14,006 bases of DNA from NCBI GenBank assembly GCA_017998095.1, contig JAGODU010000101.1:1-14006 (forward strand), read 5' to 3'. The stretch's first letter is position 1; each line of letters begins with the position of its first letter. Positions 1 to 6,419 of the stretch are shown piece by piece. Below the pieces are notes generated by a model. The model was not told the DNA's origin. It worked only from the letters and a program-made list of their open reading frames with translations, and did no database searches. The stretch is from Prolixibacteraceae bacterium. GTDB taxonomy: Bacteria > Bacteroidota > Bacteroidia > Bacteroidales > Prolixibacteraceae. The position numbers and the translations under genes were made by a program.

Positions 1-1
1 T

Positions 2-60
2 GACGGAGCAACAAGATAATCAAACACTTAGACACTTCCCTCGGGAGGTGTTTTTTGTTT
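2..60 (+). repeat. R0: truncated copy of the dispersed ~80-bp repeat, ending in a terminator
   Basis: This is the right-hand part of the repeat family seen again at 3358, 4429, 5234, 6280 and 13346; its left half lies outside the window. Shared landmarks with R4 are GACGGA at the left, AATCA-ACA-CTTAGA in the middle, and GGTGT followed by a T-run and GTTT at the right. It is the most diverged of the long copies. Read in the frame discussed for R1 and R4 it still gives an I-K-H-L...L-G pattern. The similarity was judged by eye. Confidence 0.5.
33..56 (+). terminator. Rho-independent terminator within R0
   Basis: CACTTCC (33-39) pairs with GGAGGTG (44-50) around a CTCG tetraloop, followed directly by six T (51-56). 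This is a textbook intrinsic terminator for plus-strand transcription. It would end a gene lying to the left of the window. Confidence 0.7.
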
Positions 61-640
61 GTTGCTAGGTTCTTGCTAGGTTTTTGGATGGTTTTTGATG
101 AATCATGAGAAATCTTCATATTCAAATGCCCTGACTCATAATCCAAGGAGTCTTTGACTAGATCTCAACAGGGGCCACTCAAAATCACTAAGTTACAACC
201 TCAAAATTGTAACCTATTTTTGGTGCCATGATTTGAATAGAAAATGAAATTATTTCCGAGGAGATTTTCAGAATTTCAGGTCAGCGTTTCCAAATTTAAT
301 CAAGTTAAATTGGGTTTTCAATTTATGTCCAGTTATTTGGGGGGATTAAAACACAGTAATAGTCGTTGTCATTGTCAATTTTTGGCACTTTGACACAGTT
401 TACTTTCATTCAGCTCCTGTGAACTTACCTGAGAGGCTCATGTCCCCCCTTACTTCCTGTCCTCTCAATACCTTCTGTATTATCGTAAAGCACCACAGAG
501 TAATTTAATACCTGCTCCTGAAAGTCAATATCTATAAGCACTTTCAATCGTTAATACTAATTGAATCTGTCATCATTGCAATAGTTACATGCTCAGTTGA
601 AAGGGTGTGAATCCTTAGCTCTGTGTACTCACGACACATA
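57..640. other. Gene-poor region with one AT-rich hairpin
   Basis: No convincing gene was found. TTGCTAGGTT occurs twice in close tandem just after the R0 terminator (about 60-80). GTTACAA (192-198) pairs with TTGTAAC (207-213) around an eight-base loop and is followed by CTATTTTT, so it could be a weak terminator or a protein-binding dyad. On the minus strand, 425-547 is an open 40-codon stretch without a good start and may be a decayed coding remnant. Confidence 0.4.
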
Positions 641-3067
641 TTAATCTTTTAAACAACGCACCGAATGACCATAGACTTTCCTTACTCCACCCCTGCCAAC
701 CCAGTCGGTAAGACCCATTGAAAAGCCTATGGCGTAATCAATATCAGACTCTGAAGCAGTCCACCAGCTGCCGTAATTGCCAATACCAAGGAATTCCCCT
801 GTAAATGCACGCTGGCCACCTGGAAGAGCTGTAAAGCCCGTTTCATTTGTTACATTAGGGTAATAAACCCAGTGTGTCGTGCCTGTTTCCTTAAGCAAAC
901 CTCCAGCTCGGGAAAAATCAGAATTGAGATATTCTATAAGCGTTACCAATTCTGGATCTAATGGGACATGCCAGCCCAAGGGGCACAGTCTTCCAGTATT
1001 CACTGCGTACCAATTGTACAATGCCCCATATGTGTCTTCATATGTTATTGCATCATTATCATACCAACAATACCCCGGAGTCCTCATATTACCCCAACTA
1101 TTTGGGTCGGTGATGTTAGAAATTCTCGTGTTGTCATTGAACATTGTTGTTTTAAGGTTCTCGGCCATCCACGTTTGGGTACCTATTTCAATAGTTTTGT
1201 ACACATTGCCTTCAATATCAGTAACTTCTCCATATTCTAAATCAGGATTGAAGATAATCCCATAGGTCGAAGCAGGATTAACAATAATGTATCCAGATTT
1301 CGTTTCTACGTTTGATCCAAAGTTATTAGTGGCAGTTAGTGTTACCGTATATGTCCCTTCTTCAGCATATGTATGTGCAGGGCTCGGTAAGTTGCTTGTA
1401 TTGCCATCTCCAAAGTTCCATAACCAGCTTGTAGGAATATTTGTCGATTGATCAGTAAACTGTACTGATCCTCCTGCTGTTATAGTTCTTGGCTCGGCTG
1501 TGAAGTTGGCAACAGGAGCTGAACCCCCAATAGTTGTTCTAAAATTCCATACTCCTCCTTCAGAAACATTGCCATGGCTGTCAATTACATCAACTTTCCA
1601 ATAGTATTGTGTGTTGTATGATAATCCACTATATTGATACGAAGTCGCAGTTTGGTTTTCGGAAACAAGTGTTGCGGGATTTTCATTCGTGCTAAGATAT
1701 ACATCATACTTCAATGGATCTCCATCCGGGTCAGAGCTAAACCATTGCAGAGTTGCGTTAATTGACTGATTGGTTGAATTATTAAGGGGGCTAATTATAG
1801 ATGGTGTAGATGGCAGATTATTAGTGTAATTCCAGAAAGGCCATTTCTTTTCAGCTAAAATTAAGTTAAATGCAGCTATCTTCTTAGTTAATATTGATAA
1901 CTCAAATCCTAATCCTCCATCGACACCAAATCCACACTCAGCATCAATAGGAGGAAATTTTACTCCTCCGTAGAGAAAGCCTCTTAAAAAAACAGTTGGA
2001 CCTAATATTTTATAAAGTTTAACTTTAATTTTTGGCTTTACGAATAACCTTGCCTCTCCTTCTATTGAAGCAGTTGGGGAGAAATCTATTTCATAATCAG
2101 TTTCCTTTGCAGTTTTCTCCCAAGTTTCATGCCATTGCCCATTAGTATAGTCCGCCCCTACTAAATATGTTGTCGTTGTTTTCTTTGAGGCTACAAGATT
2201 TACACCTCCACCCATAAGGAAATTACCTTGAATGCCTGCTGCAAGATTAAAATCAAAGGTAAGCACTACTGGGCCAAGAGGTATAGTCCCCAAAAATAAA
2301 TCAGGCATTAAGTCTTCGTGTAATTCATCAGGCCATTGTTCATTCAAACCACCCTTCATCATCATCTGGACATTAACAAATTCTGATATGTAATCAATTT
2401 TATAAACCAAACTAATTCGATTATAATTTTTTTCTGCATAGTCAATTATACATTTATGAAGGACTACCTTAATCCCTATTTTTAAAGCTTCAGCCTTTAT
2501 TTCAAGCTTCCCAGATTTATCTATTGTTTCTACTTCGAGAGCCATATTGGGAAATACAAAGCTCATTTCTCCTGTAATTGGGTCAACCTCCATACTTCCA
2601 GCAGAACTCGTTATTCTAAAATCTGCTTCCTCTCCTTTTATAGTTATCCTTTCGCTTTTATTAATTTGTCCAATAGATTTACTGGAGGGAAAAAACGTAA
2701 GAGATGTGTCAATTTTAATTTCATCAAATGCCTCATCTAATGATGCATCCTCCGTTGTTACGGTGATTGTGTTTTCCTTAACAGAGACTGATTTAACCTT
2801 GCGAAGATATCCTCCTCCTTCTTTGCCAATTAAAATATCCCCTACTTTATAACCTGGCAGGTTTGAAGAACTACTGAAAGTTAAAACCAACTTATCAGAA
2901 CTCACCTGGATCCCACTGAAATTCTCTAATCTTCCAGGTTCGTAAGTTGATGAACTCAAAACTACATTTTCATATGTATTCTTTTGCAATGATTCTTCCT
3001 GATCCTTTTCACAAGCAGAACTAATGAAAACAAATAAACCAATAAAATATATTAATAGATTTTTCAT
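641..3067 (-). CDS. Large lipoprotein with FN3-like, PKD and C-terminal FISUMP domains
   Basis: This is an 808-residue predicted cell-surface or outer-membrane lipoprotein. Residues 1-19 form a short leader ending in a lipobox (ISSAC) with Cys19 as the lipidated residue. The next residues, EKDQEE, are acidic, as in Bacteroidota lipoprotein export signals. Residues 20-415 match no family I can name; they are rich in beta-type segments and glycine-rich patches (about 270-390). Residues 417-513 look like a fibronectin-III-type domain, with TPSIISP at the start and a DPDGDPLKYDVYLS motif. Residues 518-598 are a PKD domain, with SWLWNFGDGNTS and HTYAEEGTYTVTLTATN. Residues 614-808 match the Fibrobacter succinogenes major paralogous domain, with QTWMAENL, YGALYNWYAV, LCPLGWHVP, GFTALPGGQR, SWWTASE and a final SVRCLKD. 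The architecture suggests adhesion or ligand binding outside the cell; the ligand is unknown. It is a single-gene unit. The upstream region (3068-3357) has no clear TTTG/TAnnTTTG promoter. Confidence 0.9.
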   Translation of the reverse strand: MKNLLIYFIGLFVFISSACEKDQEESLQKNTYENVVLSSSTYEPGRLENFSGIQVSSDKLVLTFSSSSNLPGYKVGDILIGKEGGGYLRKVKSVSVKENTITVTTEDASLDEAFDEIKIDTSLTFFPSSKSIGQINKSERITIKGEEADFRITSSAGSMEVDPITGEMSFVFPNMALEVETIDKSGKLEIKAEALKIGIKVVLHKCIIDYAEKNYNRISLVYKIDYISEFVNVQMMMKGGLNEQWPDELHEDLMPDLFLGTIPLGPVVLTFDFNLAAGIQGNFLMGGGVNLVASKKTTTTYLVGADYTNGQWHETWEKTAKETDYEIDFSPTASIEGEARLFVKPKIKVKLYKILGPTVFLRGFLYGGVKFPPIDAECGFGVDGGLGFELSILTKKIAAFNLILAEKKWPFWNYTNNLPSTPSIISPLNNSTNQSINATLQWFSSDPDGDPLKYDVYLSTNENPATLVSENQTATSYQYSGLSYNTQYYWKVDVIDSHGNVSEGGVWNFRTTIGGSAPVANFTAEPRTITAGGSVQFTDQSTNIPTSWLWNFGDGNTSNLPSPAHTYAEEGTYTVTLTATNNFGSNVETKSGYIIVNPASTYGIIFNPDLEYGEVTDIEGNVYKTIEIGTQTWMAENLKTTMFNDNTRISNITDPNSWGNMRTPGYCWYDNDAITYEDTYGALYNWYAVNTGRLCPLGWHVPLDPELVTLIEYLNSDFSRAGGLLKETGTTHWVYYPNVTNETGFTALPGGQRAFTGEFLGIGNYGSWWTASESDIDYAIGFSMGLTDWVGRGGVRKVYGHSVRCLKD

Positions 3068-3357
3068 ATAATGAAAACTTTAAATGATCTAAAAGGTTAC
3101 TATATATAATTTATCTAAAATATAATGATGTTTTTTAATTGATGATGATTAGTTTATGTTTATGTCACAAGTTTTTTACTGTAGATCAAAATTCTTAAGG
3201 ATTTCATCACAGGAAGGTGAATCGGGAATAAAATCTAACCTCTAATGTTAATTAATATTCACTTTCACTTTCATTCGCAACCATAGTCAGCCGAATCAGT
3301 AAAGTTTACCGATCTAAAGTTAAATCCTCGTTGTTTCCTGAAATATGTTATACCTTC
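3068..3357. other. AT-rich intergenic region upstream of the lipoprotein gene
   Basis: This region must hold the promoter of the minus-strand lipoprotein gene. TATATTTT-like boxes occur on the minus strand shortly before the start codon, but none pairs with a TTTG at the expected distance. The right part (from about 3255) is an open plus-strand frame without a start codon that runs into repeat R1. Confidence 0.3.
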
Positions 3358-3435
3358 CAGACCTTTTCTGAAGTGGTCAAAGAAGGACGGATTTCTGATG
3401 AAATCAGACACTTGAAAGACCAGTTGGGAGTGTCT
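3358..3435 (+). repeat. R1: dispersed ~80-bp repeat, copy 1
   Basis: It begins CAGACC, carries the shared core GAAGTGGTCAAAGAAGGACG, then a TCTGAT-gaa-ATCAGA hairpin, and ends with GACACT...AGTGTC. It has no T-run, so it is a poor terminator. It lies between the divergent starts of the lipoprotein (641-3067) and the nuclease-like gene (3628). In one frame it reads EVVKEGRIS, then IRHLKDQLGVS, then a stop at 3439-3441; that frame is open from about 3253 but lacks an evident start. Confidence 0.85.
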
Positions 3436-3520
3436 ATTTAAAAGTGACAGGTTTCGTTGGAAATTCGGATTCTTTTAACCTGATGCTGAACCACTTATTT
3501 CTAAGCCATGAAGGTTGCTT

Positions 3521-3551
3521 TTTGATGTTACAAGGTTTTGGAGTATTTTTG
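3521..3551 (+). promoter_or_regulatory. Bacteroidota-type promoter for the PD-(D/E)xK gene
   Basis: TTTG at 3521-3524 (-33 box) and TATTTTTG at 3544-3551 (-7 box, consensus TAnnTTTG) are separated by 19 bases, the spacing expected for the main Bacteroidota sigma factor. The predicted start of transcription is near 3558, giving a leader of about 70 bases before the start codon at 3628. Confidence 0.6.
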
Positions 3552-3558
3552 GTACTCC
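3540..3558 (+). promoter_or_regulatory. Dyad overlapping the -7 box (possible operator)
   Basis: GGAGTA (3540-3545) and TACTCC (3553-3558) form a perfect six-base inverted repeat around a seven-base spacer. The dyad encloses the proposed -7 box. A dimeric repressor bound here would block RNA polymerase. No regulator gene is recognised next to it. Confidence 0.4.
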
Positions 3559-3570
3559 TAGCTAGTTGTT

Positions 3571-3602
3571 CAATGGTTAGTGGAAATTTACACCAACCAT
3601 TG
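3571..3602 (+). promoter_or_regulatory. Strong hairpin in the leader of the PD-(D/E)xK gene
   Basis: CAATGGTT (3571-3578) and AACCATTG (3595-3602) are a perfect eight-base inverted repeat. After one mismatch, GTG (3580-3582) and CAC (3591-3593) extend it by three pairs, leaving an eight-base loop. It lies 25 bases upstream of the start codon, inside the predicted transcript. It could be a second operator or an RNA element controlling translation. Confidence 0.5.
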
Positions 3603-3627
3603 ATAATTAAAACCTTTTTAAAAGAGA

Positions 3628-4344
3628 ATGATTGTCAAAATACCATCAGAGTACGATGATTTAAATCTGTTTGTAAACACAAAACATGAGGAGGACGCTT
3701 TGTGCTGGCTATGGGCTTTCCCGAGTATTTTTCCTTGGCCGAGACAGGTTGTCTGGCTTTATACACCAGTTGTAGGTAATACCCGTTGGCCTGGTGACCT
3801 TTGGGGGATAGATTCAGAAGGGGATCTCTTGATAATTGAAGCAAAACAATGTAAAAGGAGAGATGATCCCTTTGTTGATTTTGTCAGGTTTCATAATCCC
3901 TTTCGTGAGGAGCTGTTTGCCAGTCACTGGCAATTGAAATGGAAAAAACATTTTTTAGCAGAGATTTCATTTCCAAATGGTTGGTCTGAACGCCCACTGG
4001 GCAAGACTGATGGTATACTGCCTCGTTCTAACAAGAGAAAACACCTTCGTCGATGGCCTTCTCTATGCCAGAAAATTGATGATCAGATAAGAAACCGACA
4101 ATACGATCAAAAAGTAAAAAGATATCTTCAAATCCGTGATCAAAGGCACAATCCTGAGCCATATTACCTAGCTCTTATGATTGAAACACACCAAAACCAT
4201 CCAATCCTGACAAATGTTGCCAAAAAATCCGCTCTTGCTTTACAGACAATTACAAAGGACAATCATGTTGGAAGCATAGCTATCCATTGTAGAAGGATCT
4301 CAAGTGAAAAAGGAGTCATTGAGGCTAGGGTAATAGATTGGTGA
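3628..4344 (+). CDS. PD-(D/E)xK nuclease-like protein, 238 aa
   Basis: I do not recognise a named family, but the fold signature is good. W54-P55-G56-D57 begins a beta hairpin, and DLLIIEAK gives Glu71-x-Lys73. Together this is the D-x13-E-x-K pattern of PD-(D/E)xK nucleases such as restriction, repair and Holliday-junction enzymes. Acidic residues at 21-22, at the start of the first helix, could be the extra metal ligand often found there. Residues 74-238 are basic and aromatic-rich, which fits nucleic-acid binding. There is no signal peptide, so it should act in the cytoplasm. The start at 3628 is supported by the promoter and leader upstream and by a purine-rich AAAGAGA just before the ATG. 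No methyltransferase or helicase partner is adjacent, so it is not an obvious restriction system. It could be a repair enzyme, a solitary defence nuclease or an inactive relative. Confidence 0.75.
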   Translation: MIVKIPSEYDDLNLFVNTKHEEDALCWLWAFPSIFPWPRQVVWLYTPVVGNTRWPGDLWGIDSEGDLLIIEAKQCKRRDDPFVDFVRFHNPFREELFASHWQLKWKKHFLAEISFPNGWSERPLGKTDGILPRSNKRKHLRRWPSLCQKIDDQIRNRQYDQKVKRYLQIRDQRHNPEPYYLALMIETHQNHPILTNVAKKSALALQTITKDNHVGSIAIHCRRISSEKGVIEARVIDW

Positions 4345-4395
4345 AAGTTTAAGAAAGGATAATTTTGTTGTAAATGCTTGAATTCATTTTTCCTC

Positions 4396-4410
4396 AATGA
4401 TTCAATCATT
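4396..4410. promoter_or_regulatory. Short AT-rich palindrome
   Basis: AATGAT (4396-4401) pairs with ATCATT (4405-4410) around TCA, 50 bases after the nuclease-like gene. It has no T-run and is too weak to call a terminator. Its role is unknown. Confidence 0.25.
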
Positions 4411-4428
4411 CAACTACCATTACAATTT

Positions 4429-4511
4429 CAGACCTCCCGTGAAGTGATTAGAGATGGACGGATTCCATTTTTAATTCAGACACCTGAAAGACCAATGGTG
4501 GGTGTCTTTTT
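4429..4511 (+). repeat. R2: dispersed ~80-bp repeat, copy 2
   Basis: It starts CAGACCTCCC, has a mutated core (GAAGTGATTAGAGATGGACG), then an AT-rich spacer (CATTTTTAATT) where R1 and R4 have a TCTGA hairpin, and ends with a strong terminator stem. It lies 85 bases beyond the stop of the nuclease-like gene. The spacer is one base longer than in R1 and R4, which breaks the reading frame open in those copies. Confidence 0.85.
4479..4511 (+). terminator. Intrinsic terminator at the right end of R2
   Basis: GACACC (4479-4484) pairs perfectly with GGTGTC (4501-4506), followed by five T (4507-4511). ACC...GGT inside the loop can extend the structure. It probably ends the nuclease-like transcript. 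Confidence 0.6.
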
Positions 4512-4712
4512 GATTAGGACCAAGTCTTTAAGTGAGATTTGATACCTTAACCTGACCTAAGAAAAAGGGGAGCTTGGGATGGTTTGAGGATTAAGTCTAG
4601 GTATTTGAGGAGCTTAGGCACTTTCTTCAAATTTTATCTATCAATTCTAGACTGTTAACACACAATTTCTTATCTTTATTCTGGCTTGCAAATCTAGTCG
4701 GAAGCAAAAAAG
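4512..4712. other. Intergenic spacer before the EVE/PUA-like gene
   Basis: No full promoter match is seen. TATCTTTA, one base off the TAnnTTTG box, lies about 40 bases before the start, but no TTTG sits at the right distance. GGAGCTT followed by G or A and GG occurs twice about 40 bases apart, each copy near a TTTGAGGA, giving a loose direct repeat. Confidence 0.3.
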
Positions 4713-5162
4713 ATGGATGCTATTCTGTTCAGCGCTAATCTGAAGTTAGTGGATATTGATTCCGCCATAGATCATCTAATAAACAAAGAAGAATTGTATT
4801 GGGAAGTTGGATTCAAAATTAATCCCAAACGCTTCGTTTATCCAATGTTTGGATTTATCCACATCTGTGGTAGTAATGTTAAATATAGAGTCATTATAAA
4901 AGATATCATCGACTTTTCACAGAATCATTATGAAGATAAAAAATTATCTCAGCAAGTTAAACCACCCGAATGGTTAGAGGAATGGCGGATAAACAAAAAC
5001 GATATCCGTAACTATCACTGGAAGAGCGTCTTTATTATGAAGTATATAGAGGCTGTTTCTTATGATACTTACAAATTTCTCAAGGTCGAGGGAGGAACTG
5101 TTACGAAAGCCCCTCGGAATGATGTCAAGGTAAGGAATCCTCTACTGCACCTATCCATCTGA
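4713..5162 (+). CDS. Small protein, possible EVE/PUA-like domain, 149 aa
   Basis: No exact family is recognised. The layout suggests a PUA-fold protein of the EVE/ASCH type. YWEVGFK (29-35) is followed by FGFIHICG (46-53) and VKYRVIIKDI (56-65), resembling the strand that carries the conserved glycine and the Y-R/K-A/V-x-I strand of those domains. A WKSVFIMKYIEAV strand (103-115) follows. Relatives bind modified bases in DNA or structured RNA. There is no signal peptide or membrane segment. A GGAAG (4700-4704) eight bases before the ATG may help translation. It is a single-gene unit between R2 and R3. The domain call is an inference from pattern, with moderate doubt; the gene itself is well supported. 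Confidence 0.6.
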   Translation: MDAILFSANLKLVDIDSAIDHLINKEELYWEVGFKINPKRFVYPMFGFIHICGSNVKYRVIIKDIIDFSQNHYEDKKLSQQVKPPEWLEEWRINKNDIRNYHWKSVFIMKYIEAVSYDTYKFLKVEGGTVTKAPRNDVKVRNPLLHLSI

Positions 5163-5233
5163 AAATGGTTTCAAATTGATCATCACACCCTATATTCAAT
5201 CTAGTTTGTTTCTTAAAGTGTATTATGATTATT

Positions 5234-5312
5234 CAGACCTTCTTCCGAAGTGGTCAAAGAAGGACGGATTTCATTTTTAAATCAGACAATGGGAAGACCA
5301 ATGGCGGGTGTC
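5234..5312 (+). repeat. R3: dispersed ~80-bp repeat, copy 3
   Basis: It carries CAGACCTTCTTCC, the intact core GAAGTGGTCAAAGAAGGACG, the AT-rich spacer shared with R2 (CATTTTTAAAT) and a right end GACA...TGTC with only four clear pairs and no T-run. It lies between the convergent 3' ends of the EVE/PUA-like gene (72 bases away) and the zinc-finger gene (113 bases away). Confidence 0.85.
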
Positions 5313-5425
5313 AATATTGGATAGGGACAGTTTGAGACCAAGATTTAGATAAAATTGAGATCTGAATTCTGAATTTGCGGAAACATTTTTATCCCTTCAC
5401 TTTAACTAAGGTTTGGGGCAAGTGC

Positions 5426-6091
5426 TTAAGGATTTGATTCATCACCCATATCGTCGAAATTGGGGTGTGATCCATATTTGCCGTGATCCCTGAATTGCCA
5501 ATAATCTTTTGCCCCATCAAGTTTATGATCTATCTTGTCATCGTATATGGGTTTGGCTTTATGAACTGTGCCTGAAATATTTTTACCCCTCATCCTATAT
5601 GGATTTTGATGCGTCTTTTCCTTTCTATTGATCCTTTGGTTAGCCTTATAATGGGGTTCCATAAACTTAGTATTCTCCTTTATTCTATCCGACTTTATCA
5701 ATTGATCAGGATTCCAAGTTGTTATTCTATTTTTAATACTACTCCTTATCGAATCAATTTGAGTTATATCATCTTTAACTCTTTTCCCCTGTTTCTTGTT
5801 CGATTTTTTTGAGCTTAGTTTTGAGGATGTATTTAATATATATTTTGAAGTACGAAGGTCTTTTTCTCTTCTTTTTTTAGCATAGGCTATTTTCCTTTCA
5901 AGCCTGATAAGTACATTAGGAACCTTAAGCTTTTTAATAGCTTTTGAGTTTTGTTGAACTTTGCTTTTAGCAGGAAGAGGAGAACATGAAAATTTTTTAT
6001 AATCTGGAGTTAAATCCTTCTTTGTAAGAAATCCCTTTCCTCCACACTTGTAGCAATCGGGGTTGTTACCATGACAACTACATTCAATCAT
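5426..6091 (-). CDS. DnaJ-type zinc-finger protein with long basic tail, 221 aa
   Basis: The N-terminus holds one compact zinc motif with Cys4, Cys6, Cys13 and Cys16, reading C-x-C-H-G...C-x-x-C-G-G-K-G. This is half of a DnaJ cysteine-rich domain and is found as a stand-alone N-terminal module in many Bacteroidota proteins. Residues 25-221 are unlike any domain I know. They are strongly Lys/Arg-rich up to about residue 170, then become aromatic and acidic, ending in NFDDMGDESNP. The composition suggests a disordered, nucleic-acid-binding protein. A purine-rich AAAGGA lies about nine bases before the ATG. It is transcribed toward R3. It could be an RNA- or DNA-binding accessory protein; no J-domain is present, so a chaperone role is unlikely. 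Confidence 0.65.
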   Translation of the reverse strand: MIECSCHGNNPDCYKCGGKGFLTKKDLTPDYKKFSCSPLPAKSKVQQNSKAIKKLKVPNVLIRLERKIAYAKKRREKDLRTSKYILNTSSKLSSKKSNKKQGKRVKDDITQIDSIRSSIKNRITTWNPDQLIKSDRIKENTKFMEPHYKANQRINRKEKTHQNPYRMRGKNISGTVHKAKPIYDDKIDHKLDGAKDYWQFRDHGKYGSHPNFDDMGDESNP

Positions 6092-6279
6092 TTTTAGACA
6101 TCCTTTGGTTCAGAATAGTGGGATTAAATTTAAAAAAAATTAAGTTACCAATTTAGTATTCTAATAGAAATAGTCTAAAGTGGAAAAACGGATCAAATTG
6201 ATACCCTTTCGCTGGACTAAACTAACAACCTCAATCTTGCATAATATTATTTTATCCCATTAGGTTCTCAATTAGTTCT
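6092..6279. other. Intergenic spacer between R4 and the zinc-finger gene
   Basis: It must contain the promoter of the minus-strand zinc-finger gene, but no good TTTG/TAnnTTTG pair is visible. An open plus-strand frame without a start codon runs from about 6240 into R4. Confidence 0.3.
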
Positions 6280-6362
6280 CAGACCCTCTTTCGAAGTGGT
6301 CAAAGAAGGACGGATTTCTGAGAAAATCAGACATCTGAAAGACCAATTGGGGGTGTCTTTTT
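6280..6362 (+). repeat. R4: dispersed ~80-bp repeat, copy 4
   Basis: It has CAGACCCTCTTTC, the intact core GAAGTGGTCAAAGAAGGACG, a TCTGAG/TCAGA hairpin like R1, and a terminator end. It differs from R1 mostly by synonymous changes in the frame EVVKEGRIS...IRHLKDQLGVS. It lies 57 bases beyond the 3' end of the MORN gene and about 190 bases upstream of the zinc-finger gene. Confidence 0.85.
6330..6362 (+). terminator. Intrinsic terminator at the right end of R4
   Basis: GACATC (6330-6335) pairs with GGTGTC (6352-6357) using one G-T pair, followed by five T (6358-6362). CCAA-TTGG inside the loop can add pairs. It faces plus-strand transcription although both flanking genes run on the minus strand, so it does not serve them directly. 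Confidence 0.5.
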
Positions 6363-6419
6363 GTTTAGCGCCAGTGTGGTGACAAGTTTTACGGGGAAAT
6401 AAGACTATGATAGAAAATT

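Noticed and set aside
3444..3659. Plus-strand 71-codon frame starting with GTG
   Set aside because: It overlaps the promoter, both dyads and the start of the nuclease-like gene, and its composition is not protein-like.
3358..6362. Classical integron attC sites between the genes
   Set aside because: The repeats lack the paired GTTRRRY and RYYYAAC core sites, and no integron integrase gene is in the window.
3358..6362. CRISPR array
   Set aside because: The repeats are about 80 bases and 0.8-1.1 kb apart with genes between them; there are no short regular spacers and no cas genes.
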